Shown here: one piece after another, positions 1 through 12,219 of the stretch | Layout of the letters: each line of letters starts with the position of its first letter | Position numbering within the stretch: position 1 is the stretch's first letter | Origin: Roseomonas gilardii | Lineage (GTDB): Bacteria; Pseudomonadota; Alphaproteobacteria; Acetobacterales; Acetobacteraceae | Direction: 5' to 3' | Assembly: GCF_001941945.1 (NCBI RefSeq) | Contig: NZ_CP015583.1 | Location: 1,043,001-1,107,000 of the forward strand | Length of the DNA: 64,000 nucleotides | Notes under the pieces: generated by a model | What the model saw: only the letters and a program-made list of their open reading frames with translations | What the model was told of the DNA's origin: nothing | Databases searched by the model: none | Translations under genes and position numbers: made by a program

Positions 1-783
1 CAGGGCGAGAAGCGGCGCATCCGGGCCGAGCTCTTCGCCGACCATTTCAGCCAGGCCGTCCAGTTCTACCGCAGCCAGACGCCGACGGAGCAGACCCACA
101 TCAAGGATGCCTTCGTCTTCGAGCTGAGCAAAGTCGAGACCCCCGCCATCCGCGCCCGCATGGTCGCCAACCTGCGGAACGTGGACGAGGACCTGGCCAT
201 GAAGGTGGCCGAGGGGCTGCGGCTGGAGCCGATGCCGGAAGCGGCACCGCCCGCCCGGCCGGTGATCAGGGACCTGCCGCCCTCGCCGTCGCTCAGCATC
301 ATCCAGAACGGCCCCAAGAGCTTCAAGGGACGCAAGCTGGGCATCCTGGCGAGCGACGGGGCGGATGCGAAGCTGCTCCAGGCGCTGATGGCGGCCGCTC
401 AGGCGGAGGGCGCCATGGTGGAGCTGGTCGCGCCGCAGGTCGGCGGGATCGTGGACAGCGCGGGCACCCGGCACGAGGCGCAGCAGAAGGTCAATGGCGG
501 CCCTTCCGTGCTCTATGACGCGGTGGCGGTGGTGCTGTCCGAGGAAGGGGCGAAGCTGCTTTCCAAGGAAGCCACGGCGAAGGACTTCGTCAGCGACGCC
601 TTCGCCCACGCCAAGTTCATCGCGCACAGCGCCGAGGCGAAGCCGCTGCTGGAGAAGGCCGGCATCGACAAGCCCGATGGCGGGGTGATCGCGCTCGGCG
701 GGAAGGCGGATGCGGCGGCCTTCCTCAAGGCCTGCGGCGATCTCCGCTTCTGGCAGCGCGAGCCGGAGGTCCACGCGGTCTGA
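1..783 (+). CDS. katE: Large-subunit catalase (HPII/KatE type), 3' end only
   Basis: Partial gene entering from the left edge; 260 C-terminal residues are present. Large-subunit catalases break down hydrogen peroxide with a heme b/d core and carry an extra flavodoxin-like (DJ-1/PfpI fold) C-terminal domain. The first ~75 residues (AELFADHFSQAVQFYRSQ, then VETPAIRARMVANLRNVD) match the end of the catalase helical region. The linker PPSPSLSIIQNG leads into the C-terminal domain (KLGILASDGAD..., then FIAHSAEAKPLLEKAG). Heme and active-site residues lie outside the window, so activity cannot be judged. The gene ends in a strong hairpin and converges on the liv operon. Family assignment is firm; the exact catalase subtype is inferred from the C-terminal domain. 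Confidence 0.9.
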   Translation, partial: QGEKRRIRAELFADHFSQAVQFYRSQTPTEQTHIKDAFVFELSKVETPAIRARMVANLRNVDEDLAMKVAEGLRLEPMPEAAPPARPVIRDLPPSPSLSIIQNGPKSFKGRKLGILASDGADAKLLQALMAAAQAEGAMVELVAPQVGGIVDSAGTRHEAQQKVNGGPSVLYDAVAVVLSEEGAKLLSKEATAKDFVSDAFAHAKFIAHSAEAKPLLEKAGIDKPDGGVIALGGKADAAAFLKACGDLRFWQREPEVHAV

Positions 784-788
784 CAGGC

Positions 789-825
789 CGGCTCCAGGGC
801 GGACGGCAATCCCGCCCTGGAGCCG
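789..825 (+). terminator. Hairpin after the catalase gene
   Basis: A perfect 14-bp stem (789-802 pairing with 812-825) with a 9-nt loop begins 6 nt after the catalase stop. There is no T-run, so it may work as a 3' stabilising or bidirectional terminator stem between the convergent catalase and livF genes. Confidence 0.6.
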
Positions 826-839
826 TACCGCGGGGGCCT

Positions 840-3824
<2,985 letters not shown>

Positions 3825-3828
<4 letters not shown>

Positions 3829-4739
3829 ACCTTCTCGACCTCGTGGCGGCCGAGCAGGCCGGTGGGCAGGAAGAGCAGCGTCAGCGCCAGGATCGAGAAG
3901 GCGGCGACATCCTTGTACTGCACGGAGAAATAGGCGCTCCAGAAGGTCTCGATCAGCCCGATCAGCAGCCCGCCCAGCACCGCGCCCGGCAGTGAGCCGA
4001 TGCCGCCCAGCACGGCGGCGGTGAAGGCTTTCACCCCGGCCAGGAAGCCGATGTAGAAGTCGATCACGCCATAGCGCACGAGGTAGAGCGTGCCGGCCAC
4101 GGCGGCGAGCGCGGCGCCGATCACGAAGGCCAGCGAGATGGTGCGGTCCACGTTCACGCCGAGCAGCGCAGCCATCTTGCGGTCCTGCTCCACCGCCCGC
4201 ATGGCGCGGCCGAGCGAAGTGCGCGTCACCAGGATGGTGAAGATCGCGAGCACCACCAGCGTCACCACCATGATGGCGATCTGCACCCAGGAGATCTGCA
4301 CCACGAAGCCGTTCTGCTCGAACAGGTTCAGCCCACCCGGCACCAGCGGTTCCATCGGCTTCACGCGCGCGCCCTGGCTCACCTGCACGAAGTTCTGCAG
4401 CAGGATGGACATGCCGATGGCGCTGATCAGCGGCGCCAGGCGGAAGGAGCCGCGCAAGGGACGGTAGGCCACGCGTTCCACCGTCCAGCCATAAAGGCCG
4501 GTGATGGCCATGGAGAAGACCAGTGCCAGCAGGATCGCCGCGCCGCCCGTCATCCAGCCGCCGCCCGACAGCAGCAGCAGGCCGATCAGGGCGGAGAAGG
4601 CGCCGATCATGAAGATGTCGCCATGGGCGAAGTTGATCATGCCCACGATGCCGTAGACCATCGTGTAACCCACGGCGATCAACCCGTAGATCATGCCGAG
4701 CGAGACGCCGTTCACCAGTTGCTGCAGCGCATAGGCCAA
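3825..4739 (-). CDS. livH: Branched-chain amino acid ABC transporter, permease LivH
   Basis: A 304-residue membrane permease and first gene of the liv operon. The N-terminus (LQQLVNGVSLGMIYGLIAVG, then YTMVYGIVGMINFAHGD) and the motif GVNVDRTISLAFVIGAALA are diagnostic of LivH. The C-terminal region GGIGSLPGAVLGGLLIGLIET is also typical. The start codon is TTG at 4739, with a purine-rich AGGGGGA about 8 nt upstream. No ATG alternative retains the conserved N-terminus. The 160-bp stretch upstream separates it from the next gene on the same strand. Confidence 0.93.
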
Positions 4740-4903
4740 GCCCGTATCCCCCTCTGCCTTGCGGGAGAGGCTAGGCGAGGTTTGCCGGGGCTGTCATCGC
4801 CGGGACGGATCGAAGCGGGGCACCAACGGGGAATTCATCGCGAGGCCCGGCGGGCGGGTGCCTCCATAACGTTCGCGGCTGCCCCGCATCCGGGCAGGCG
4901 GCG

Positions 4904-5296
4904 TCATTCCCGCAGCGTCAGGGCCAGGGCGCCCTCGGCATGCGCCATGCCGCAACGTCCGTCGAGGATCAGGTCCCCCGCCCGCCGCGCCCCGGCCCGC
5001 CAGACCGCCCGCTCCCCGAGCCGGCGCGCCAGCCGGTCCCCGGGCGTCAGCAGCCAGCCCCTCACGGCCCCCAGCCGTGCCACCCCGGCGGCATCGCCGG
5101 GCGGCAGGCGGGTGATCCGGATCTCCCGTGCCGGGGGCGGCACCAGACAGGTCAGCAGGTCGTCCCCATCGGTATCCCCGCCGGCGCCGATCCAGCGGCC
5201 ATGCGGCAGGCCGCGCAGGAGACCGACGGCGCCGGTGAGCAGCATCGGCCGTCCGCTCTCGATCAGCCGGCTGGCCTCGCGGGGCGTGACGATCAT
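4904..5296 (-). CDS. Hypothetical protein, 130 residues
   Basis: No family recognised with confidence. The N-terminal pattern (TPREASRLIESGRPMLLTG, then GLLRGLPHGRWIGAG) looks like the start of a small conserved family of acidophile and acetic-acid-type bacteria, but I cannot verify this. There is no signal peptide or membrane segment. The chain is rich in Arg, Gly and Leu, and the end (GMAHAEGALALTLRE) looks like a folded domain edge. No clear ribosome binding site precedes the ATG. It lies on the same strand as liv and tsaC but is separated from both. It is a probable gene by size and isolation. Confidence 0.5.
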   Translation of the reverse strand: MIVTPREASRLIESGRPMLLTGAVGLLRGLPHGRWIGAGGDTDGDDLLTCLVPPPAREIRITRLPPGDAAGVARLGAVRGWLLTPGDRLARRLGERAVWRAGARRAGDLILDGRCGMAHAEGALALTLRE

Positions 5297-5374
5297 GCGG
5301 CGGGCTCTAGGGCGTCCATCCGCCGCTTCTGCGGCCCGGGCGGTTAAGGATGCCTTGCGCCGTTCCGCCCCGCG

Positions 5375-6373
5375 TCAGCCCTGGCGCGGCGCCGCCGCCC
5401 GGCGGAGCCGGTCGTTGATGGCCTCGCCGAGCCCCGCGAAGGGGACGGGCATGGCGGCGATGCCGGCGAGGCCCAGCCGCGACCCTTCCTCGTCCAGGAA
5501 GCGCAGCCCGGCGAAGAGCCGCGAGGCGGCCTCGGCCAGATCGCCGCGTTCGGAGAGGTTCCAGGCCAGGCGGGCACCGGGCAGGGGCCGGCCGAAGGCC
5601 AGCAGCGCCTCGTGCGGGTCCAGGTGCCGCGCCTCCAGCCGCACCGGCAGGCCGGGTGCGTAGTGCGAGCGCAGCATCCCCGGCGAGGGCAGGCCCTGCT
5701 GCCGCGCCAGAACCGTGAGCATCTCCTCGACCTCCTCCTCCAGCTGGGGGTCGTGGAAGGCGCCGATCACGTCCTCGATCGCCTCCACCGTGATGCCGCC
5801 GGGGCGCAGCAGGCTGGGCTGGCCGCCGGCGAGGTTCAGCACCGTGCTTTCCAGCCCGACGGCGCAGGCCCCGCCATCCAGCACCGCCGCGATGCGCCCA
5901 TCGAGCCCCTGCACCACATGCTCCGCCGTGGTCGGCGAGACGCGGCCCGAGGGATTGGCCGAAGGCGCCGCGACCGGCGTTCCGGCACGGCGCAGCAGCT
6001 CCTGCGCCAGGGGATGGGCGGGCACGCGCACCGCCATGGTCTCGGTGCCGGCGGTGGTCAGCAGATCGACCTTCGAGGCGCGCCGCCGCGGCAGCACCAG
6101 GGTCAGCGGCCCCGGCCAGAAGCGTTCCGCGAGGCTGCGGGCGCGCTCGTCCGCCACCACCTCGGCAAAGGCGGATTCGGCATCGGGGAAATGGCAGATC
6201 AGCGGGTTGAAGCGCGGGCGGCCCTTGGCGGCGAAGATCCCGGCCACCGCCCGGCCGTTGCGGGCATCGGCGCCCAGGCCATAGACGGTCTCGGTGGGGA
6301 AGGCCACCAGCTCGCCCGCCCGCAGCAGCGCGGCGGCCCGGTCCATCGCCTCCGGCGTCAGGCGCTCGGTCAT
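5375..6373 (-). CDS. tsaC: L-threonylcarbamoyladenylate synthase, Sua5 type
   Basis: A 332-residue enzyme that makes threonylcarbamoyl-AMP from Thr, bicarbonate and ATP, the first step of tRNA t6A37 modification in the cytoplasm. The YrdC fold shows FPTETVYGLGADA, AIFAAKGRPRFNPL-type substrate residues, the TLVLPRR strand, and SANPSGRVSPT. The length fits the long Sua5 form with an extra C-terminal domain (EEVEEMLTVLARQQG onwards) rather than the ~190-residue TsaC form. The start at 6373 (MTERLTPEAMDRA) overlaps the stop of the upstream cysQ-like gene by 2 bp, so the two are co-transcribed. Confidence 0.93.
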   Translation of the reverse strand: MTERLTPEAMDRAAALLRAGELVAFPTETVYGLGADARNGRAVAGIFAAKGRPRFNPLICHFPDAESAFAEVVADERARSLAERFWPGPLTLVLPRRRASKVDLLTTAGTETMAVRVPAHPLAQELLRRAGTPVAAPSANPSGRVSPTTAEHVVQGLDGRIAAVLDGGACAVGLESTVLNLAGGQPSLLRPGGITVEAIEDVIGAFHDPQLEEEVEEMLTVLARQQGLPSPGMLRSHYAPGLPVRLEARHLDPHEALLAFGRPLPGARLAWNLSERGDLAEAASRLFAGLRFLDEEGSRLGLAGIAAMPVPFAGLGEAINDRLRRAAAPRQG

Positions 6374-7173
6374 GACGCGGCCTGTCCCGGCGCCTCGTCC
6401 CCGCGCCCCCAGGCGATGAAGGGGCCGTTCTCGAAGCCCGGCTTGCCATAGCGGAACGGTGCCCCCGCCATGTCCAGCACCCGCCCGCCCGCGGCCTCCA
6501 GCAGGGCCTGGGCGGCGGCGGTGTCCCATTCCATGGTGCGGCCGAAGCGCGGGTAGAGATCGGCCTCGCCCTCCGCCAGCCGGCAGAACTTCAGCGCCGA
6601 GCCGCAGTTCACCACCTTCGCGACCTTGCGGCCCGCCAGGAAGGGCTCCAGCCGCGGATCGTCGCGATAGTGGTTGCTGAACATCACCGTGAGGCCCTCC
6701 TCCGGCGGGGTCCGGGCGGCGATGGCGCGGCGGCCGGCGGCGCCCTCCTTCCAGGCCAGAGCGGGCCTGCCCGCCGCCGCGACGAGGCCGCCGAAGACCT
6801 CCCCGGTGGCCGGCAGCGCCACGGCGCCGAGCAGCGCCCGGTCGCCTTCCACCAGCCCGACGCAGACGGCGAAGCTGTCGCTGCCCTGGGCGAACTCCCG
6901 CGTCCCGTCCAGCGGGTCCACCAGCCAGTAGCGATGCGCCAGCGCGGGGATGCGGCCGGCGCAGACCTCTTCCTCGGCGATCACCGGGATCTCCGGCACC
7001 GCCGCGCGCAGCCCTTCCAGGATGATGGCCTCGGCCACATGATCGGCCTCCGTCACCGGCGAATGGTCGCTCTTGCGCTCCACGGCAAAGCCGGCGGCCC
7101 GTACCGCCAGGATGGCGTCGGCGGCGGAGCGCGCCAGCCGCGCGGCCAGTTCCAGAAGCTCATGATCGGTCAT
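6370..7173 (-). CDS. cysQ: 3'(2'),5'-bisphosphate nucleotidase CysQ-like (inositol monophosphatase family)
   Basis: A 267-residue Mg2+-dependent phosphatase of the inositol monophosphatase superfamily. CysQ members hydrolyse PAP, a by-product of sulfate assimilation. Motifs visible: metal-binding PVIAEEE, WLVDPLDGTREF and the C-terminal EWDTAAAQALLEAAGGRV. KSDHSPVTEADHVAE is the N-terminal flap of this family. The context next to tsaC is not diagnostic; inositol or histidinol phosphatase activity are alternatives. The start at 7173 (MTDHELLELAARL) gives the usual family length. Confidence 0.85.
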   Translation of the reverse strand: MTDHELLELAARLARSAADAILAVRAAGFAVERKSDHSPVTEADHVAEAIILEGLRAAVPEIPVIAEEEVCAGRIPALAHRYWLVDPLDGTREFAQGSDSFAVCVGLVEGDRALLGAVALPATGEVFGGLVAAAGRPALAWKEGAAGRRAIAARTPPEEGLTVMFSNHYRDDPRLEPFLAGRKVAKVVNCGSALKFCRLAEGEADLYPRFGRTMEWDTAAAQALLEAAGGRVLDMAGAPFRYGKPGFENGPFIAWGRGDEAPGQAAS

Positions 7174-7223
7174 CCACCGTGGATAGACCCGGGGCCGGTG
7201 CGGCGCCATACGGCAAACCACGT

Positions 7224-7262
7224 GGCCTCCATGGGCGGCCTCCATGGGCGGCCATCCATGGG
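7224..7262. repeat. 13-bp direct repeat with CCATGG cores
   Basis: GGCCTCCATGGGC occurs at 7224 and again at 7237, followed by a decayed third copy (GGCCATCCATGGG, 7250-7262). It sits in the 271-bp gap between the divergent cysQ-like and pepA genes. No promoter is obvious nearby; the function is unknown. Confidence 0.6.
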
Positions 7263-7444
7263 ATGGCGCGCGAAAACGGGCTGGCCCCCTCCACGCCGGG
7301 CCGCCGCCGTGGCACGCTGCGCCGGAACCGGGGCGGCCCCGCGCCCTTTCCAGGAGCCCCCGGAGGCCATCCCGCGCAGGGATCTTCCGGGCGGGCCTCC
7401 TGTCCGCGGGCCGCCCGACGCGTCGCAGGGAGTCTTCTCCGGTC

Positions 7445-9181
7445 ATGCTCGATATCGCCTTCGCCAAGCCGTCCCTTCCCACGGGCGGCGCCCTCGCCAT
7501 CCTGCTGGCGGAGGACGACCTGGGCGGCGGCGCCTGGCACGACTGGGACCAGACGCTGCACGGCATCCTGTCGCGCGGCATCGCTGCGGCGGAGTTCAAG
7601 GCGCGGCGCAACCAGGCCACCACGCTCTACGCGCCCGGGAACGGGCTGAACCGGATCGTGCTGGTCGGCCTCGGCAAGCGCGCGGAGCTGGACGCCCCGG
7701 TGATCGAGGCGGCGGGCGGCACGGCCGTCGCCGCCCTGGCCGCCGAGGGCACGGCGGCGCTGGATGCACGCGCGGTGGGCGGCTGGGCGGGGCTCGCCGG
7801 CAGCAACGGCGCCGCCAGCGCCGCGCTGGGCGCCACGCTGCGGATGTACCGCTTCGACCGCTACCGCACGACGGAGAAGGCGGAGGACAAGCCGCGCCTG
7901 ACCGCGCTGAAGGTGCTCTGCGAGGACCCCGCCGCCGCCAAGGCGGCCTGGACCACCGGCCGGGCCGTCGCCCAGGGCGTCTTCACCACCCGCGACCTGG
8001 TCAGCGAGCCGCCGAACGTCCTCTATCCCGAGGAATTCGCCAGCCGGCTGGAGAAGCTGGAAAAGCTCGGCCTCGATGTTGAGGTGCTGGGCCCCAAGGA
8101 CATGCGCAAGCTGGGCTTCGGCGCGCTGCTCGGCGTCGCCCAGGGTTCGGAGCGCGAGCCGCGCACGGTGATCCTGCGCTGGAACGGCACAGGCGAGAAG
8201 AAGCCGGCGAAGCCCCTCTGCTTCGTCGGCAAGGGCGTCACCTTCGACACCGGCGGCATCTCCATCAAGCCGGCCGGCGGCATGGAGGACATGAAGTGGG
8301 ACATGGCCGGCGCCGGCACGGTGGCGGGGCTGATGGCCACGCTGGCGGGCCGCAAGGCCAAGGTCGATGCGATCGGCATCGTCGGGCTGGTGGAGAACAT
8401 GCCCTCCGGCACGGCGCAGCGCCCGGGCGACGTGGTGACCACCGCCTCCGGCCAGACGGTGGAGGTGATCAACACCGACGCCGAGGGGCGCCTCGTCCTG
8501 GCGGACATCATGTGGTACGCCAAGAAGCGCTTCGACCCCGCCTTCATGATCGACCTCGCCACGCTGACCGGCGCGATCATCGTGGCACTCGGCAACGAGC
8601 ACGCGGGGCTCTTCTCCAACGACAACGGCCTGGCGGAACGCATCCTGGCCGCCGGCAAGGCGACCGGCGAGCTCGCCTGGCGCATGCCGCTCGGCGATGC
8701 CTACGACAAGCAGATCCGCTCCGACATCGCGGACATGAAGAATGTCGGCGGCCGCCCCGGTGGCTCGATCACCGCCGCGCAGTTCATCCAGCGCTTCGTC
8801 GATGGCTGCCCCTGGGCGCATCTCGACATCGCCGGCACGGCCTGGAGCGGCAAGGACCAGCCGACCACGCCGAAGGGCGCCACCGCCTGGGGCGTGCGGC
8901 TGCTCGACCGCCTCGTGGCGGAGCACTACGAGGGCACGCCGCTTCCGGCCGCGGAACCGGCAGGGGACGACCCCCAGGCGGCGGTGGCCGGCAACGGCGC
9001 CTCGGCGGCGCTGCTGTCGGAGGGCGAGCCCGCACCGCTCCCCTCCACGCCGGAGCCCGCCACCATCACGCCCGATGACCTGTCCGCCGCGCCGGAACCC
9101 GCCTCGGACGCACCATCCGCCGCACCGCCGGCCAGGCCCTCGCGCGGCCGCGGAGGCAGCAGCCGCCCGCGCAAGGGCTGA
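7445..9181 (+). CDS. pepA: Leucyl aminopeptidase PepA (M17 family)
   Basis: A 578-residue two-metal (Zn/Mn) aminopeptidase that removes N-terminal residues from peptides in the cytoplasm, usually as a hexamer. Metal-binding segments are VGKGVTFDTGGISIKP, DMAGAGTVAG and NTDAEGRLVLAD, with the Lys and Arg of the active site retained. The last ~75 residues form a Pro/Ala/Ser-rich tail ending in basic SRGRGGSSRPRKG, unusual for PepA and probably disordered. The start ATG (MLDIAFAKPSLPTGG) is 60-70 residues downstream of a long open stretch. The stop overlaps the next gene by 1 bp (TGATG). Confidence 0.93.
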   Translation: MLDIAFAKPSLPTGGALAILLAEDDLGGGAWHDWDQTLHGILSRGIAAAEFKARRNQATTLYAPGNGLNRIVLVGLGKRAELDAPVIEAAGGTAVAALAAEGTAALDARAVGGWAGLAGSNGAASAALGATLRMYRFDRYRTTEKAEDKPRLTALKVLCEDPAAAKAAWTTGRAVAQGVFTTRDLVSEPPNVLYPEEFASRLEKLEKLGLDVEVLGPKDMRKLGFGALLGVAQGSEREPRTVILRWNGTGEKKPAKPLCFVGKGVTFDTGGISIKPAGGMEDMKWDMAGAGTVAGLMATLAGRKAKVDAIGIVGLVENMPSGTAQRPGDVVTTASGQTVEVINTDAEGRLVLADIMWYAKKRFDPAFMIDLATLTGAIIVALGNEHAGLFSNDNGLAERILAAGKATGELAWRMPLGDAYDKQIRSDIADMKNVGGRPGGSITAAQFIQRFVDGCPWAHLDIAGTAWSGKDQPTTPKGATAWGVRLLDRLVAEHYEGTPLPAAEPAGDDPQAAVAGNGASAALLSEGEPAPLPSTPEPATITPDDLSAAPEPASDAPSAAPPARPSRGRGGSSRPRKG

Positions 9182-10674
9182 TGCTCCGCATCGCCTTTCA
9201 CCGGGAGGCCGCGCCGGGGCTGCCCCGCCTCCTGCCGCTGCGTCCCGGGGCGCCGCCTGCCCATGAGTCGCGGGCCCACGCGGCCGGCTTCACCGGGGCG
9301 TTGGGGGAGGCGGCCTCGCTGCTCCCGGACGGCCCGGTGCTGGTCGGCCTCGGCCCCGCCGCCGCCGGGAGCGGGTCGGAGCGCCAATGGATGGAGGCGG
9401 GCGGTCAGGCCGTCCTGGCGCTGCAACGTGCGCGACCGGGCGCACGCCACGCGGTGCTGGATGCGCGCGGGCTGGAGCCCGGCCTCGCCGCCGCCCTGGC
9501 CGCCGGCGCCGCGCTGCGGAGCTGGCGCTTCGACGCGCTGCGCCATCCCGCGCCGGAAGAGGAAGCCGGAGAATCCCCCGCGCTGGAGGCGCTGGACATC
9601 CTCGCCGACGATCCCGCCCTGGCCCTCCAGGCCTGGGAGGCGCAGGAGCCCGCGATACGCGGCACACTCCTCGCCCGTGACCTCGTGGCGGAACCGGGCA
9701 ACCGCCTGAACCCGCGCGAATTCGCCCGGCGGCTGGAGGCGCTCGCCGCCGAGGGGCTGCAGGTCGAGGTCTGGCGCCGCAAGGATCTGGCCAGGGCCGG
9801 CTTCGGCGCGCTGCTGGCGGTGGGGGAGGGATCGGCGACACCGCCCCGCCTCGTCGTGCTGCGCTGGCCGGGCGAGCCGGGCACGGCCCCCGTGGTCTTC
9901 GTCGGCAAGGGCATCACCTTCGACACCGGCGGCATCTCCATCAAGCCCGCCGCCGGGATGGAGGAGATGCGCGCCGACATGGCCGGGGCCGCCGCCTGCG
10001 CCGGGGCCATGCTGGCCCTCGCCGCGAGGGGCAGCCGCACCCCCGCCGCCGCCGTGCTGGCCCTGGCGGAGAACGCGGTCGGCGCCGCCTCCTTCCGCCC
10101 CGGCGACGTGGTCCGCACCCTGTCCGGCCGCACGGTGGAGGTGGTGGACACGGATGCCGAGGGCCGCATGGTGCTGGCCGATGCGCTGACGCATGCGGTC
10201 TCGGCGCTGCGGCCGCGCGCCGTCATCGACCTCGCCACGCTGACCGGCAGCATCGTCACCGCGCTGGGCCATCACCGCGCCGGGCTGTTCGGCAATGACG
10301 ACACGCTGCGCGACGCGGTGCTGGCGGCGGGCGAGGCGGTGGGCGAGCCGCTCTGGCCCATGCCGATCGGCGCGGCGCATCGCGAGGACCTGCGGAGCGA
10401 CATCGCCGACCTGCGCCAGTGCTGGCCCGGCGGCACCGGCCGGCGCGGCATCCCCGACGCCTGCCACGCCGCCGCCTTCCTGCGGGAGTTCGTCGGCGCG
10501 GAGGCGGACGCTCCGAACGGAGCAACCCCCTGGGCGCATCTCGACATTGCCGGGGTGGAAAGCCGGGAGGAGGACGGCCCCCTGGGCCCCAGGGGGCCGA
10601 GCGGCTATGGCGTGCGCCTGCTCGACCGCCTCGTGCGCGACCATTTCGAGCCCCGGCGGAGGCGGCGTGGCTGA
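9181..10674 (+). CDS. Second M17 leucyl aminopeptidase, tandem paralogue
   Basis: A 497-residue paralogue of the preceding PepA, sharing the same catalytic blocks (VFVGKGITFDTGGISIKP, DMAGAAACAGAM, VDTDAEGRMVLADAL, IDLATLTGSIVTALG). Its N-terminal domain is shorter and much more divergent. The metal ligands appear intact, so it should be active, perhaps with another peptide preference or as a mixed-hexamer partner. It starts at the ATG within the pepA stop (TGATG), and its own stop overlaps holC by 8 bp, so the three genes are translationally coupled. Confidence 0.88.
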   Translation: MLRIAFHREAAPGLPRLLPLRPGAPPAHESRAHAAGFTGALGEAASLLPDGPVLVGLGPAAAGSGSERQWMEAGGQAVLALQRARPGARHAVLDARGLEPGLAAALAAGAALRSWRFDALRHPAPEEEAGESPALEALDILADDPALALQAWEAQEPAIRGTLLARDLVAEPGNRLNPREFARRLEALAAEGLQVEVWRRKDLARAGFGALLAVGEGSATPPRLVVLRWPGEPGTAPVVFVGKGITFDTGGISIKPAAGMEEMRADMAGAAACAGAMLALAARGSRTPAAAVLALAENAVGAASFRPGDVVRTLSGRTVEVVDTDAEGRMVLADALTHAVSALRPRAVIDLATLTGSIVTALGHHRAGLFGNDDTLRDAVLAAGEAVGEPLWPMPIGAAHREDLRSDIADLRQCWPGGTGRRGIPDACHAAAFLREFVGAEADAPNGATPWAHLDIAGVESREEDGPLGPRGPSGYGVRLLDRLVRDHFEPRRRRRG

Positions 10675-11116
10675 GATCGGCTTCTATCACCTGACGCGCA
10701 CGCCGCTGGCCCAGGCCCTGCCGCGCCTGCTCGGCCGCGTGCTGGAAAGCGGCGGCCGCGCCGTCGTGCTCTGCGGCGGGCCGGAGCGGCTGGCCGCGCT
10801 GGACGCCTCGCTCTGGCTCAGCACCGATCCCGACTGGCTGCCGCACGGCACGCCCGCCGTGGGCCATGCCGACATGCAGCCGATCTGGCTGACCACGGAG
10901 GACGAGGCCCCCAACGGCGCTCGCTTCCTCTTCCTGGTGGATGGGGCCGAAAGTGCCCGGCTGGACCGTTTCGACCGGGTGCTCGACCTCTTCGACGGCA
11001 ATGACGCGGAGGCCACCGAGGCCGCCCGTGACCGTTGGCGCCGCGCAAAGGCGGCCGGCCATGCGCTGACCTACTGGCAACAGGGGCAGCGCGGCTGGGA
11101 GAAGAAGGCGGGCTGA
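10667..11116 (+). CDS. holC: DNA polymerase III subunit chi
   Basis: A 149-residue clamp-loader accessory subunit that links the polymerase III holoenzyme to SSB. Family features: N-terminal IGFYHLTRTPLAQALPRLL, the QPIWLTTEDEAPNGARFLFLVDG core and a C-terminal KAAGHALTYWQQGQRGWEKKA. The start is GTG at 10667 (VAEIGFYHL), 8 bp inside the preceding aminopeptidase gene. The pepA-holC pairing is widespread in proteobacteria and supports the call. Confidence 0.9.
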   Translation: MAEIGFYHLTRTPLAQALPRLLGRVLESGGRAVVLCGGPERLAALDASLWLSTDPDWLPHGTPAVGHADMQPIWLTTEDEAPNGARFLFLVDGAESARLDRFDRVLDLFDGNDAEATEAARDRWRRAKAAGHALTYWQQGQRGWEKKAG

Positions 11117-11127
11117 ACGCCCGTCCC

Positions 11128-11970
11128 TCAGCGCCGCAGGGCGAAGTCCAGGCCGAGGCGGATGGCCGGGTCCACCACCGACTGGTGGGTCTCGCCGGGA
11201 AAGAGATGGAAGGCGACCTCGGGCCCCGCCGGGCCGAGCTTCGAAAGCCGGTCCACGAGATCATGGGCCCGGTCCACCTGCCGGGCGATGCGGGCGCGTT
11301 CCGTGATCGGGGCGGGCGGGCGCGGCTGCTCCAGCTCGCCAACCGTGACCAGCAGCCGCAGGCGGGATGCGATCTCCGGCGGCGCGGCCTCGAAGCCGGC
11401 TTCCAGCGGCAGGATCGTGCCCTGACCGTAGCCGATCGAGGGGCTGGCCGCGATGTGGCTGCGGAACAGGCCAGGCTGGCGGAACAGGGCGTAGAGCACG
11501 AAGAGGCCGCCATAGGAGTGGCCGAAGAGGCTTCGGTCCGCCGGGTCCAGCCTCGCTTCCCGTGCCAGCCGGGGCAGCAGCTTGTCCCGGACGAAGGCCA
11601 GGAAGGCGGGGGCGCCGCCTTCCTCCGGGATCGGCGGCTCGGCCGGCACGGTGTAATCCAGCTCGCGCCGGTTCCGGCCCGGATAGCCGATGGCCGCGAT
11701 CACCGCGCCGTCGCCGCGTGCCTCCAGCGCCGCCACCGCCGGATCGAAATGCCCGTCGCCATCCAGCAGCAGGAAAAGCGGAAAGCCTTCCGCCGGGGGC
11801 GTGGCGTCGGGCTCCGCGAGGTAGATCCGGTAGGGCCGGTCCGTCTCGCCACCCGCCTGCATCTCCCATTCGCGGCGGCGCATGGGGGTGGGCGCCGCCT
11901 GTACGGGGCCGCCACCCGTCGCCGTCACCAAGCCGGATGTTCCCGCCGCCAGGAGCGCACGTCGCCGCAT
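11128..11970 (-). CDS. Exported alpha/beta hydrolase, esterase-D/IroE-like
   Basis: A 280-residue protein with a twin-arginine-like export signal (MRRRALLAAGTSGLVTATGG, cut near VQAAP). The body is the putative-esterase fold (PF00756-like): strand FPLFLLLDGDGHF, nucleophile motif GHSYGG with Ser near residue 152, and the terminal His in FPGETHQSVV. Homologous enzymes include IroE/BesA trilactone siderophore hydrolases and other periplasmic esterases, so the substrate cannot be fixed from sequence. The gene converges on holC with a 12-bp gap. The ATG at 11970 is chosen because it begins the signal peptide. Confidence 0.8.
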   Translation of the reverse strand: MRRRALLAAGTSGLVTATGGGPVQAAPTPMRRREWEMQAGGETDRPYRIYLAEPDATPPAEGFPLFLLLDGDGHFDPAVAALEARGDGAVIAAIGYPGRNRRELDYTVPAEPPIPEEGGAPAFLAFVRDKLLPRLAREARLDPADRSLFGHSYGGLFVLYALFRQPGLFRSHIAASPSIGYGQGTILPLEAGFEAAPPEIASRLRLLVTVGELEQPRPPAPITERARIARQVDRAHDLVDRLSKLGPAGPEVAFHLFPGETHQSVVDPAIRLGLDFALRR

Positions 11971-12219
11971 CGATGGCCTCCTTCGCCGGCACGGAAGAGG
12001 GAGGCGTCGTCGCGACCTTCCCGGCCCGCCCGTGTCATGCCCGAGCCTTTCCGGAGGGAAAAGACACAAGCCCGGGGTCTACCTCCAGGCCCTTGACGCT
12101 GTTGGATTTCCCAATCTCGTGTCGGGACGATCTTCCCAAAACCATCTTTCGCCTCAAACCCGATGCTTCCGTCGGCGTCTTAACACCGGACTTTAACCGA
12201 AGCGGCGAGGGAGGCAGAG

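Noticed and set aside
7224-7262. Possible CRISPR-like array
   Set aside because: Units are 13 bp, contiguous and without spacers.
7160-8926. 588-codon minus-strand frame opposite pepA
   Set aside because: Antisense shadow of a well-supported M17 peptidase gene.
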